From Rheum nobile (Eukaryota > Streptophyta > Magnoliopsida > Caryophyllales > Polygonaceae), in contig WOAB01000589.1 of the NCBI GenBank assembly GCA_027886185.1, forward strand, positions 6,763,001-6,827,000: DNA of 64,000 bases, read 5' to 3'. Positions 55,851-64,000 of the stretch are shown here, piece by piece (position 1 is the first letter of the stretch; each line of letters opens with the position of its first letter). Position numbers and translations under genes: made by a program. Under the pieces are notes generated by a model. It was not told the DNA's origin and searched no databases. It saw only the letters and a program-made list of their open reading frames with translations.

Positions 55851-55879
55851 TCTAAGGACCGATAAAGCAATCCGCAGAT

Positions 55880-56550
55880 GTTCCCTGTGATCTTCCTTGC
55901 TCGGGAAAAATATCAAAATGCCATTGATGAAGACCACTATGAACTTATTCAAGTACTGGTCTAAAACATCGATGCACTAGGTTCATGAAAACTGCTAGAG
56001 CATTCATAGATCCAGATGGCATGACTACAATCTCGTAGTGACCATCTCTCGTCCGAAATGAAATCCTCGGAATATCATCCTCACGAATCCTGAGCTGATG
56101 ATACCCAGATCTCAGGTCGATCTTGGAGAAAACTTTCGCTCCCTGTAGTTGATCCAATAGATCATCACTCCTTGGTAACATATACTTGCTCTTGATCGTG
56201 ACTTTATTCAACTCTCGAAAGTCAAAACAAAGTCGAAACGGTCCATCTTTTATTTTGAAAAATAAAACTAGGGCACTCCTACTCAAGGTGATGCACTCAG
56301 CTTTATATAACTTTTGTCAAGAAGATCCTTGAGTTGCTTCTTCAACTCTTGCATCTCAACAGGAGCCATCCGGTACGGTACATCAGAGATCGGCGTGGTA
56401 CTCGGCTCGAGATCAATTGCAAACTCCACAACACGATTCGGGGTATCCAAGAATATCTTCTGGAAAGACACCCGTAAATCCTCTAACCACATGAATATCA
56501 AAAACTGAAGTCGATCACTGCCTTATGACGCTTCCGTCAATCCATACTGA
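55880..56550 (-). pseudogene. Reverse transcriptase, Tekay element 2, active site mutated
   Basis: Pieces VVEFAIDLEPSTTPISDVPY (56501-56283) and FDFRELNKVTIKSKYMLPRS through QLRIREDDIPRISFRTRDGH (56286-55945) match element 1 closely. Just downstream, near 55905-55940, the FIDDIL motif reads FINGIL: both catalytic Asp are lost. The copy cannot supply RT. Confidence 0.78.
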
Positions 56551-56559
56551 GAATAATTA

Positions 56560-57040
56560 TCGTATGGGACCATGGTTATTTAGGTCAAATCGCTTTGAAT
56601 TTCTTACCCTTGATGGTAATCGACAATTCGACAGACGATTGGTTCCCACTAAATGGTCACCATCTTGGACTAGCCCACTACATGGTTCACAGACGACTCA
56701 CTAGTGGCTCCGAGCCCAGGCCCAGCCATTACCAGCGTCCACTGTTGCCATGAGCCGCTGTCCATACATCTCAACCCATCCTTGGTAGCTCCACCTAATT
56801 AATAGGCAGCCATCTCCTAAGAGGTTGTTGGTGAGTCTCGAACACGAGACCTTACCCCATACCAAGCAACGAAACATTAACTTGGTATAAACCAAAGGTT
56901 CATATATAAGAAGAGTTACAACAGAAGGTTCACAACCTCGTTGCACACACAACTTAACTTACAACCATCCAAAATGAAAGTCTGGGTAGCACCCACATCA
57001 ACAACACATTAACAAAAGTCTAATGCAGATATAAAGTACT
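56560..57040 (-). pseudogene. Protease region, Tekay element 2 (interrupted)
   Basis: Right of the insertion the minus strand reads STLYLH and VVDVGATQTFILDG near 57020-56960, equivalent to LFDSGATHSFISE in element 1, so the catalytic Asp-Ser-Gly has become Asp-Val-Gly. Left of the insertion ELSITIKGKKFKA and RHKAVIDFS follow. Stops are present on both sides. Confidence 0.6.
56684..56933 (-). mobile_element. SINE-like insertion, TSD GTGAACC
   Basis: A 236-bp segment (56691-56926) interrupts protease homology and is flanked by GGTTCAC (+) at 56684-56690 and 56927-56933. On the minus strand it has a tRNA box B-like GTGTTCGAGACTC near 56856-56844; box A is weak. The ORF over it is not a gene. 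Confidence 0.45.
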
Positions 57041-58363
57041 CTAAGCATTAGGAGCATATGGTCCATTCGCCTCACGCATCACGTATAGGCGTTGACCTTG
57101 GCTTCCTGAAGCCACCGGGGCTTTCCCTTTGTTTCTCGCAGTTGTCTGCATTGAAGGACTAGGGGCTTCCACTGGACTGAACCTGGGTTGGTTGTTCTGA
57201 TTAACAAATCTATGTTGTGACTCAGCCCCTTTCTGTCTCCTCTGCGGACAAAATAACTGCAAGTGTCTTTCCTTTCCACAAGCATAGCACGTTTTCTTCT
57301 CCTTCAGACACACATTACTCTTGTGCCCGTAGGTACCACAGTTGTAGCACTGGATTAGGCTATTGCCCTGACCCGAACGTTGCGTAGACCCATCCTGAGT
57401 CATATTCATTTTTGCTCGGCTAGATATGGCAAAATCAGATGGTGGAGCGGGACGTTTAAACCCACTTGCCTTAGACTGGTTCTCCCCTTGCCTCTGGCTA
57501 TCACGCTTCTTGGTCGACTCTTTCAGAGTCACCTCTAACTTGTAGGTTGCATCCACGTACTGCTCCAAAGTCGAGCATCCGTGACGCACCATCAGTGGCT
57601 TAATATCTGGGCCCATCCACTCATGGAAATACCAGATTTTCTGTGTCTCACTGGATATCTCAGGTCCAACATACTGTAGCAAATGATTGAATTTGGTTGC
57701 CAACTCAGTCACCTTCAATCCATCAGTCTTAGGGTATAGGAACTCCTTGTGTTTCTCCTCCCTCATAGCACGAGAGAAGAAACGGTCTGTCATCTTTGTC
57801 TTGAACATCTCCCAGTTCAAAACAGGGCTATCAGCTAAGCCGGTACTCTCCCACCACTCACTAGCATCCTCCTTTAACTGAAGAGAAGCTATATGTACTT
57901 TCTCAGCTTCAGTACAATCAATGTTGCGGAACAACCGCTCCATGTGGGAGAACCAATGGATCACCCCGACTGGTTCCCCTTTCCCGTTATAGCTGTCAGG
58001 CCTCATGGAATTAATGGTCTTTAGTGCACGACCATAGTTGTCTCGAGTCCTGACTATATTCTCCTGGAATACACGGTTTCCTGGCTCCTCAAATCTGGGA
58101 ACCGGTGGGGGAATTTTCACACCTTGTGCCTGTGGCATACTCGGTCGCAGTATATCAGTCACTGCTTGCATGACCATTCCCCGAATTGCCTCTAATGTTG
58201 CAACATCAAATGCCATTGGAGCGTTGGTCTGCTCTTGACCATTGCTTCTAGGATGGTTATTGGAACCAAACTCCTGCTCGTCTTGTCCAACATTTCCTAC
58301 AGTTGGTCTGGGGTCATTACTCGGCCCAGCACCAGCACGGATAACGTTCCTTGTGTTCACCAT
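57041..58363 (-). CDS. Gag, Tekay element 2
   Basis: An open frame of 441 codons from MVNTRNVIRAGAGPSNDPRP, at the same start as in element 1. The capsid region shows DSYNGKGEPVGVIHWFSHME and ASEWWESTGLADSPVLNWEM. Two CCHC knuckles follow (CYNCGTYGHKSNVC and CYACGKERHLQLFC). At the site of element 1's premature stop this copy reads SSRAKM, so gag is intact here. It ends at a stop just before the damaged protease, leaving a gag-only frame. Confidence 0.88.
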   Translation of the reverse strand: MVNTRNVIRAGAGPSNDPRPTVGNVGQDEQEFGSNNHPRSNGQEQTNAPMAFDVATLEAIRGMVMQAVTDILRPSMPQAQGVKIPPPVPRFEEPGNRVFQENIVRTRDNYGRALKTINSMRPDSYNGKGEPVGVIHWFSHMERLFRNIDCTEAEKVHIASLQLKEDASEWWESTGLADSPVLNWEMFKTKMTDRFFSRAMREEKHKEFLYPKTDGLKVTELATKFNHLLQYVGPEISSETQKIWYFHEWMGPDIKPLMVRHGCSTLEQYVDATYKLEVTLKESTKKRDSQRQGENQSKASGFKRPAPPSDFAISSRAKMNMTQDGSTQRSGQGNSLIQCYNCGTYGHKSNVCLKEKKTCYACGKERHLQLFCPQRRQKGAESQHRFVNQNNQPRFSPVEAPSPSMQTTARNKGKAPVASGSQGQRLYVMREANGPYAPNA

Positions 58364-58796
58364 CTGTGTACCGATCAATTTTCAAGGATTTTATCACATT
58401 AGTATCATTCTGATATACTTATTGTAATAAAATCAACTTAGAATAGATCAACTTGGTAATTTCTATTGATGAACTCAAACCGAGTTACTAGGTTCTACAA
58501 CCTCAAATCACAACGAGCGAACTGAGAATCAAGCCTAACTGGAGATGGCGAAACCACCTTGGCTTCTCCCGGGTTCCTCTGAAGAGAACAGAATGCACCC
58601 ATATCTAGCGGGGCAACGAGGAAAGAATTAGTCTTTCTAGACATAGAAGCAAGCTTACTATATCAGACTGTACAGAAGACATGACTATGAACGGTGTTTT
58701 GAAATTCTTTTCACTTTGAAAATTCAGAGCCCTTTTAAAGCATTTTCAAAAACGGATAAATGATTTATAAAATCCCAAACCCGTTTTAAAACCTTT
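58364..58796 (-). other. Leader with short MSRKTNSFL ORF, Tekay element 2
   Basis: A 49-codon frame (about 58644-58495) begins MSRKTNSFLVAPLDMGAFCS and ends ARCDLRL. Its start equals that of the leader ORF in element 1 (23914), and GEAK...RLD matches EDAK...RLD there, but the acidic repeat part and about 1 kb of leader are missing. Confidence 0.55.
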
Positions 58797-58809
58797 GGCT
58801 CTGATACCA
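58797..58809 (-). promoter_or_regulatory. Primer binding site, initiator tRNA-Met type
   Basis: TGGTATCAGAGCC on the minus strand, four bases from the 5' LTR end at 58814. Confidence 0.88.
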
Positions 58810-58813
58810 CAAC

Positions 58814-61415
58814 TGTAACACCCCCAAATCTTAACCCATTTGGAAAGGTATTACCGCTAGTGACCCCAGTGTTCCTTACCGAGATCACCTAAGGCTTTAC
58901 CGGTTTAAATACAATTTAGGAAATACAATTGATACATAATGATCAAAGTATTCAAATCAAGACATCAATCAAATGAAACATGATTTACGGGATTACAACC
59001 CAATCCCGAATAGGCCAAATACAGAGTTTAAACAAAGTACATCGGAAGACTTATAAAAGATATTACAAAAAGGGTTGTGGCGTAATGATCACTTGCCCAA
59101 GGATCTCAACCTGATTAAAAGAAATTATTAAAACATCCAAAAACAACCGTCGTCTTCATAGTCAATCTAGTCTCCTCATATCTTCACTCTATCTGATGTG
59201 CCGAATCGAACGGATGACACCAGCCCACATGCGGAGAACAATGTTCGTGGGTTAGTCTACTTGAATAGACTAGCAAGGGTAAAAAGCAGAGTGGTTCGAG
59301 TGATCGTAACCGTTTACTATCATTGTCCCTTGAATAATAACCGAAGGGACGATACATAACCCGACACTTTCACGGAATAACAACAAGAGGTATGCATAAG
59401 AGAAGATTCTGGAAGACTTAATCTTCACAGAAATTGACCCAGAAAGAGACTCCAAGAGATTGAGTCTTTAAGGAAATATGACAAATCTGGAATGCTTACA
59501 GAATCAAACAACAGCGATTAAAAGCTGACTGAGATGCTTCGGCTCACAACCAATCTCACCGCTTACAGCGAATCCAGATCGGAAGGAGAACGTACTACAT
59601 TCAAGTCTGGATCTTACAGAACCACATAATGATGATTTAAAAACTGACTAAGATGTTTCGGTTCATGACCAACCTCATCGCTTACAGCGAATCCAGATTG
59701 GAAAGAGAACGTACTCTGATCAAAAGTCAAGACGAGCTTTCCTAGCTGTACTATTTACTTAGCTGCACTACTAGCCAAATGTATATTAATTATGTGCACT
59801 CGAGCACTTTATCTTATTTAATTCCAAAACCCACATCACGTTATAGGCTTTTAAATCATCTCATCCATCGGGATAAAGAGATACCGTCGGGAACTAAATC
59901 CATGGACGGAGTTGACCCGGGAACTAAATCCCTAAAGTCGGCTCGGGAACTAAATCCCTACAAGCGGCACCAGCTGTGTGCACAAACCCTGAAAAGGATG
60001 GTAGGAACTAAATCCTAACCACCAGGTTACCAAGAAACGACTAGTACTTGCATTGAGATACACAGTAGCGTTCCTACGAATACTCGTTCTAACTAAACAG
60101 TTACAAATGCAGTAATAACTCATATCAATGCCCTCAACGCCAGTTACAGATAAAATAGCATTGTTCTAACAATATACAACCTATAACAATATCTGTATTA
60201 ATTCACACATATATATATATATAATAGCATTATTCTAACAGATATACAACCTATTATAATATCATATTTTAGTTTTCCAAAACAGTTAACAAAACCGTTT
60301 CCAGATGAACACCATAATCATTCCAAATTAATTACTCAGATAAACTACTGATAATTAATGTAAATATGGAACGATGAACAAGAGCGAACCGCCACTTGCC
60401 TTAATCTGCAGAATAGTCTAAAGACGACAACTGGATTCCGGCTCGACACGGGTATAGATCCGACAGCACAACAACCTTCGAGTCGACCCATAAAAGGAAC
60501 CCTAAGTTAGATCCGACATAAACAGTACGAATCTAAACACGGCAAAAGAACACGGAAGAAAAGACACCATGACGACAACCAACCAAGCCAAAGCCAAGAA
60601 GGCATTCTGGGCACTGGCGGCGGTCGCCGTTCTTGGCGGCGGTCGCCACATTCATCACGGCGGTCGCCGTGAAGAACGCGGTCGACAGAGACGAGAGAAA
60701 TCTCACCAAAACAATGCGCATTTCGACCCCTTTCCGCCTTGCTTGGTTTCTGACCTCCAAAGGCAACCACAAGGCTTCAAAAGAGCTGCTGGAAACGCCA
60801 CCAAACAACACCGACGAAAGCTTCAGAATTTCCAGCGAAGGCACAACTCCGGCGAGAGGCAAATTTGGCAGAGGTTCGGTGTTTGGGATGGCTCAAATCT
60901 CTCCCCCAACACCCCCTTTTATAGCCAAAGCGTCTGGAGTTCAAAAACAAAGGGCCTACAACTAGTTCGACGCTCGCCAGAAATCGCGCCGGCGACCATC
61001 GGGCAAGGACTGCCGGACAACGATGACTGCCATTACGGCGGGCACCGCGGCTTGACACACCAGCTGCCTCCTCGAGCGTTGGGACGGCGGGCGCCGTGAC
61101 TTTATGGCGGTCCCCGTGCTTGGATCTCACGACGGCGGTCGCCGCCACTGTACGGCGGTCGCCGTGACAAGCTTTTCCCGCCCGTTCAGCTTTGAACAAA
61201 CATGACATTAAACCGGGATAAAAGTTATCGTACGCGAACGACAATTAAAATCCAAGGCATGTTGTCTGTATATTATTTCACTGAGAAAAATATTACAGAT
61301 ACAGAGCACATTACAGAATGTCTCAAACTCTCTGTATTAAATCCGTCGTACACAACGGTACTCGGGAAAATTCCAAAATTCCCAAAATAACCTTACAAAA
61401 ATACGGGGTATCACA
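58814..61415 (-). repeat. 5' LTR of Tekay element 2
   Basis: TGTGATACCCCG at 61415 to TTGGGGGTGTTACA at 58814, 2.6 kb. TATA box at 60917-60923 (minus). Palindromes CGGCGACCGCCG at 60612-60685 and 61034-61170. Fewer GGGAACTAAATCCCT units (59888-59960) than in the 3' LTR. Confidence 0.9.
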
Positions 61416-62278
61416 GTACTCTACAATTGGATCGGACTCAGTTTCACGCGTTGTTGAAGTGCTCGTTTCGTTTGGCTCCTGCTGCGCGTAGAGGGCCTCC
61501 TACTTCGTCTCCGATCGTCTCTTTGAGCTCTGATTGCCTTTCCCAAGCTTCGATTGCTTCTTCTAAGGCCGCCAGCTACCTGAAACAACCCCGGAGATGG
61601 CGTCTCCGATGACAGGTCCTCTGACACCCAAGTTAGAAGGGGCTCTTTAAAATCGTAGACAAAAAAGGAAGAAGAAATTGAAAGAATCGATCGAAAGGCC
61701 ATTCACAATCTAGGTATTTGTGGTGTTTTTGTGAATTGCTTGAGGAAGAAAAAAAAAGCATCAGCAGGATGAGCTTCCTTTCTCCCTCTCTCTCCACTAA
61801 CTGTTTTTTCTGCAAAAGTGCCCGAAAAGATCCCTTTTCCTCCTTTCCTTGGGGTATTTATAGGGGGAATGTGGCTTCTAAAAAGAGAAATTTTCCACTT
61901 GCAGATGGGCCTCTTTCTTTTGGTGCAACCCATGAGCCCAACCGAGCCCAAAAAACCATTTTCATCTCCTATAGCCAGCCCCCCAAGCTCTTCGCGAAGT
62001 GAAGTGTGAGAGAAGACTTGGTCCATCTTATTGTTACGGATCTTCTTCACTAATCTATCACATGTATTGCCTCGGAGATTTCTCGCGAAGGGTTTTGGAG
62101 CGACGTTTTAACTTCATGAATTCGAATTTTGATATTTCTTTTTTCCTGAGTTTTTGCGCGCCACTCTCGTCTCCAGTGCGGGGTAGGGCGACGGCTCGTC
62201 TCCTGAGTTTTTTGCGTGCCACTCTTTTGGCCACCTGGCAGCCTAGGGCGACGGCTCATCTCTAGTGCCTCTTCAATT
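61416..62278 (-). other. Probable 3' LTR or promoter region of Tat element 2
   Basis: On the minus strand CTATAAATACCCC (about 61853-61865) is a strong TATA box followed by a leader rich in TTCTTC. A partly repeated segment (TGAGTTTTTGCGCGCCACTC and TGAGTTTTTTGCGTGCCACT) lies at 62149-62260. The LTR borders cannot be fixed from one copy. The ORFs at 61421-62259 are not supported. Confidence 0.4.
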
Positions 62279-62282
62279 ACTT

Positions 62283-62292
62283 ATATAAACCC
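62283..62292 (+). promoter_or_regulatory. TATA box of the Tat antisense ORF
   Basis: CTTATATAAACCCC on the plus strand, followed by a pyrimidine-rich leader and donor-like CAAAG/GTAACC near 62429. It points away from the TATA box at about 61860 on the other strand. Confidence 0.5.
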
Positions 62293-62815
62293 CTTTTTGG
62301 TTTCTTTTCCTCCCCCATCTCCTTTCTTTGTTGTTTTACTGGATTTGCCAAAGCCTCCGTCAGAGTTCCTGGTGGCTTCATCTCATCTCTCCTGCATTTA
62401 CGGTGGTCCGAGTCCTGTCAAAGGTAACCTTCTCTTTCTCCTTCATTTCTTTGGTTCTTCTTCTTCCTCATTTTTAAAAAGAGAATTTTGCACGGGGTAG
62501 CACCAGAAGGTCTTCATCTGGTTTTGAAAATACGCAACGGCCTAGGGCTCCTCCGGCGACACCTTGCAACGGAGGTACCTTTTTTTATTCTTCTTTGTTC
62601 TCGTTTCGGAATCAATTAATATTTTTCCTTCCTTTGCTTGATGCTGCTGTTGCCTCATAATACCCTAGGGTTTGCGGGGAGGCAAAAGCTCTCTCACTCT
62701 TCTCCCCTTGTTTTTTATCTGGCTTTGAATAGCGCCTCGAGTCTCCCAGTGTAACCCTTTACTTATCGCTTTCTCTTTCCTTATGTCAGGCAGGGATAGG
62801 CGAATATTCTTTCTC

Positions 62816-64000
62816 TTGAATGAATTTCAAGAACAGAGTGATGAGTGAATCCGAGCATTCTACGGGATCGGCTCGCACCCTTTTCTCAAAGTCGCGTTCT
62901 ATGTTTCTACACGATCGACCTCCGTAAAGGAATGATAATGGTTCTCAAGCTGAAGAGGCTACATCATCAGGCTCTCCCTCGCGGACCTCGTCAGGCCTTC
63001 TGAGGCCTCGAGTTTTGGAAGCGAGGATAAGATGCCTCTTCTTCGCGAAGAGCACTGTGTAGCGGGAGGAACACGGGGATGACAACTATTTGACTCTCGA
63101 GGATTTGATGGACATTGCAGGGAATTACCCTTTCCCGGAGGGTTTCGTGTTGGCTCTTCCCGAGGAAGGTTCCCGCTCCTTGCATCACTTCTCAAATTTT
63201 ATGGCTATGAGCCTACCAGCTCTGGAAGTAGGTTTTCGCGTGCCAGTGCACCCATTATTTCAAGACATCTTGAACGCCCTTGGTGCTAGCCCTATACAAA
63301 TTCATCCTAACGTGTGGAGGAGCTTGTGTTGCCTTTATTATCACTGCCTCAAGCTGAAGGTGGAGCCTACTCTAGATGTCGTGAAGACTCTTCGCTCCGC
63401 GTGCTGCTTACCTGATGGGTACTGCTCTTAGAAAGTTGGATACGCGCAGAAGGTTAGTAAGCCATCCAACCTGGGTGCATGGAAGAACAAGTGGTTCATG
63501 CTCAGGATAGTAGGTAATTATAAGGTGAACATACTCCCTCGCCCGAGTATTCATGTTTCGTGTGTTGCCTCTGGTGCGAAGAAACAGAGGGAGAAAAAGG
63601 CTATGGTGGCGAAATTTGAGCAGAGGTGAATCCGTGATTACGACAAAGTTATTACCCATGCGAGGCTCAAGGAGATGGGCCTGAGCGCTCCTCATCCACC
63701 CGATGGTGAGACATCTTTTGACTTCGCGAAAGGGCTTCGCTTATGGAGTTTGAGAAAGGCTTAACCTTTGCGAACACAAGCTACGAGGCTTTCAGGGTTG
63801 GAATTTTGATTTTTGACTTTTTGTGTTGCTAACTCCTTGTTTGTTTCTCTTGCTGTCTTTTCAGATCTCTCCTCCGTCAAGATGATGAGGACCCTAGCCG
63901 ATCTCGACGATCTCGTGATTATTAGTGACGAGTATCCCGAGGGCTTCAAGGATCAGGTGGTGGATCAAGCTGCACCCGGCTCGCTAGCCCCTCTGAATGA
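62816..64000 (+). pseudogene. Tat antisense ORF (putative gypsy type transposon domain), runs off window
   Basis: Plus strand. After a start near 62818 (MNFKNRVMSESEHSTGSART) the frame is broken by stops around 62926, then reads YLTLEDLMDIAGNYPFPEGF and ALEVGFRVPVHPLFQDILNA, LGASPIQIHPNVWRSLCCLY. This is the PF04195-type N-terminal domain of Tat antisense proteins. A stop at 63429-63431 is followed by GAWKNKWFMLRIVGNYKV and EKKAMVAKFEQR. A TTTTCAG acceptor near 63864 starts another exon (MMRTLADLDDLVIISDEYPE) that is open to the window end. It is oriented opposite to its parent element, whose pol should lie to the right. Function unknown. Confidence 0.6.

Larger units (their letters stand above)
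52115..61415 (-). mobile_element. Tekay/Del chromovirus 2, defective, 3' truncated
   Basis: Minus-oriented relative of the element at 21364-32281: 5' LTR 58814-61415, internal region 54356-58813, 3' LTR 52115-54355. The 3' LTR lacks about 450 bp at its U5 end, so no TSD can be read. Pol has a deletion and many stops, and a SINE-like insertion sits in the protease. Confidence 0.88.

Noticed and set aside
63408..63949. Minus-strand ORFs at the right edge
   Set aside because: They are opposite to the better-supported PF04195-type antisense ORF on the plus strand.

Overview
The window is a transposable-element-dominated stretch of a plant nuclear genome, most likely a eudicot. The evidence is Ty3/gypsy chromoviruses of the Tekay/Del type, Tat and Athila-like elements, Kaonashi-type MULE remnants with a Ulp1-like protease, Helitron ends, Stowaway and Tourist-type MITEs, CCCTAAA-type telomere-like repeats, and one clean host gene: an arabinogalactan peptide on the minus strand at 39.0-39.2 kb. 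I recognise no tRNA or rRNA gene and no prokaryotic feature. Species cannot be named from this. Layout: 0-1.4 kb is the 5' LTR (minus strand) of an Athila/Tat-like element with a tRNA-Asp-type primer binding site. 1.4-5.45 kb is MULE debris: a SWIM zinc-finger end of a transposase (+), a MuDR-like N-terminus (-) with its own TATA box, and a spliced Ulp1-like C48 peptidase (-) with its catalytic residues still present. 5.45-19.65 kb is a decayed Tat (Retand/Grande-like) element read on +: RNase H, integrase, a 54-bp tandem repeat array, an antisense ORF with its own promoter, and a 3' LTR. Three younger elements sit inside it: a deleted gypsy element (6890-9511, TSD GGTCC), an Athila-like element whose two LTRs point in opposite directions (11634-16287, TSD TTTAC), and a hAT MITE (18581-19058). 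20.2-33.5 kb is a Helitron-like start followed by an RPA70-like gene, split by a nearly intact 10.9-kb Tekay element (21364-32281, TSD GATAA). 33.7-38.4 kb holds a broken hAT-like repeat, AT-rich sequence, and an inverted-repeat element rich in the palindrome CACACGTTACGTGTG that carries a complete GRF zinc-finger gene, two last exons of another gene and a patch of telomere-like repeats. 38.4-45.4 kb is the AG-peptide gene and an AT-rich intergenic region with a Harbinger-type element, a Stowaway MITE, a LINE RNase H relic, a Tourist MITE and a Helitron. 45.4-49.2 kb is a hAT-like element containing a Tekay-family solo LTR. 50.1-51.8 kb is a second Helitron with a nested MITE. 52.1-61.4 kb is a second, inactivated Tekay element (minus strand) with a deletion, a mutated RT active site and a SINE-like insertion. 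61.4-64 kb is the antisense ORF of another Tat element. How the parts work together: nearly all genes here serve, or once served, mobile elements. Gag, protease, RT, RNase H and integrase of the Tekay family form the only near-complete replication set, disabled by one stop codon and one frameshift. The second Tekay copy, the solo LTR and the MITEs are non-autonomous. Target-site duplications let the nesting order be read directly. The most unusual structures are the inverted-LTR element at 11.6-16.3 kb, the palindrome/telomere-repeat/GRF element at 35.4-38.4 kb, the extra acidic leader ORF upstream of Tekay gag, and CpG-rich palindromes shared by otherwise unrelated LTR families.
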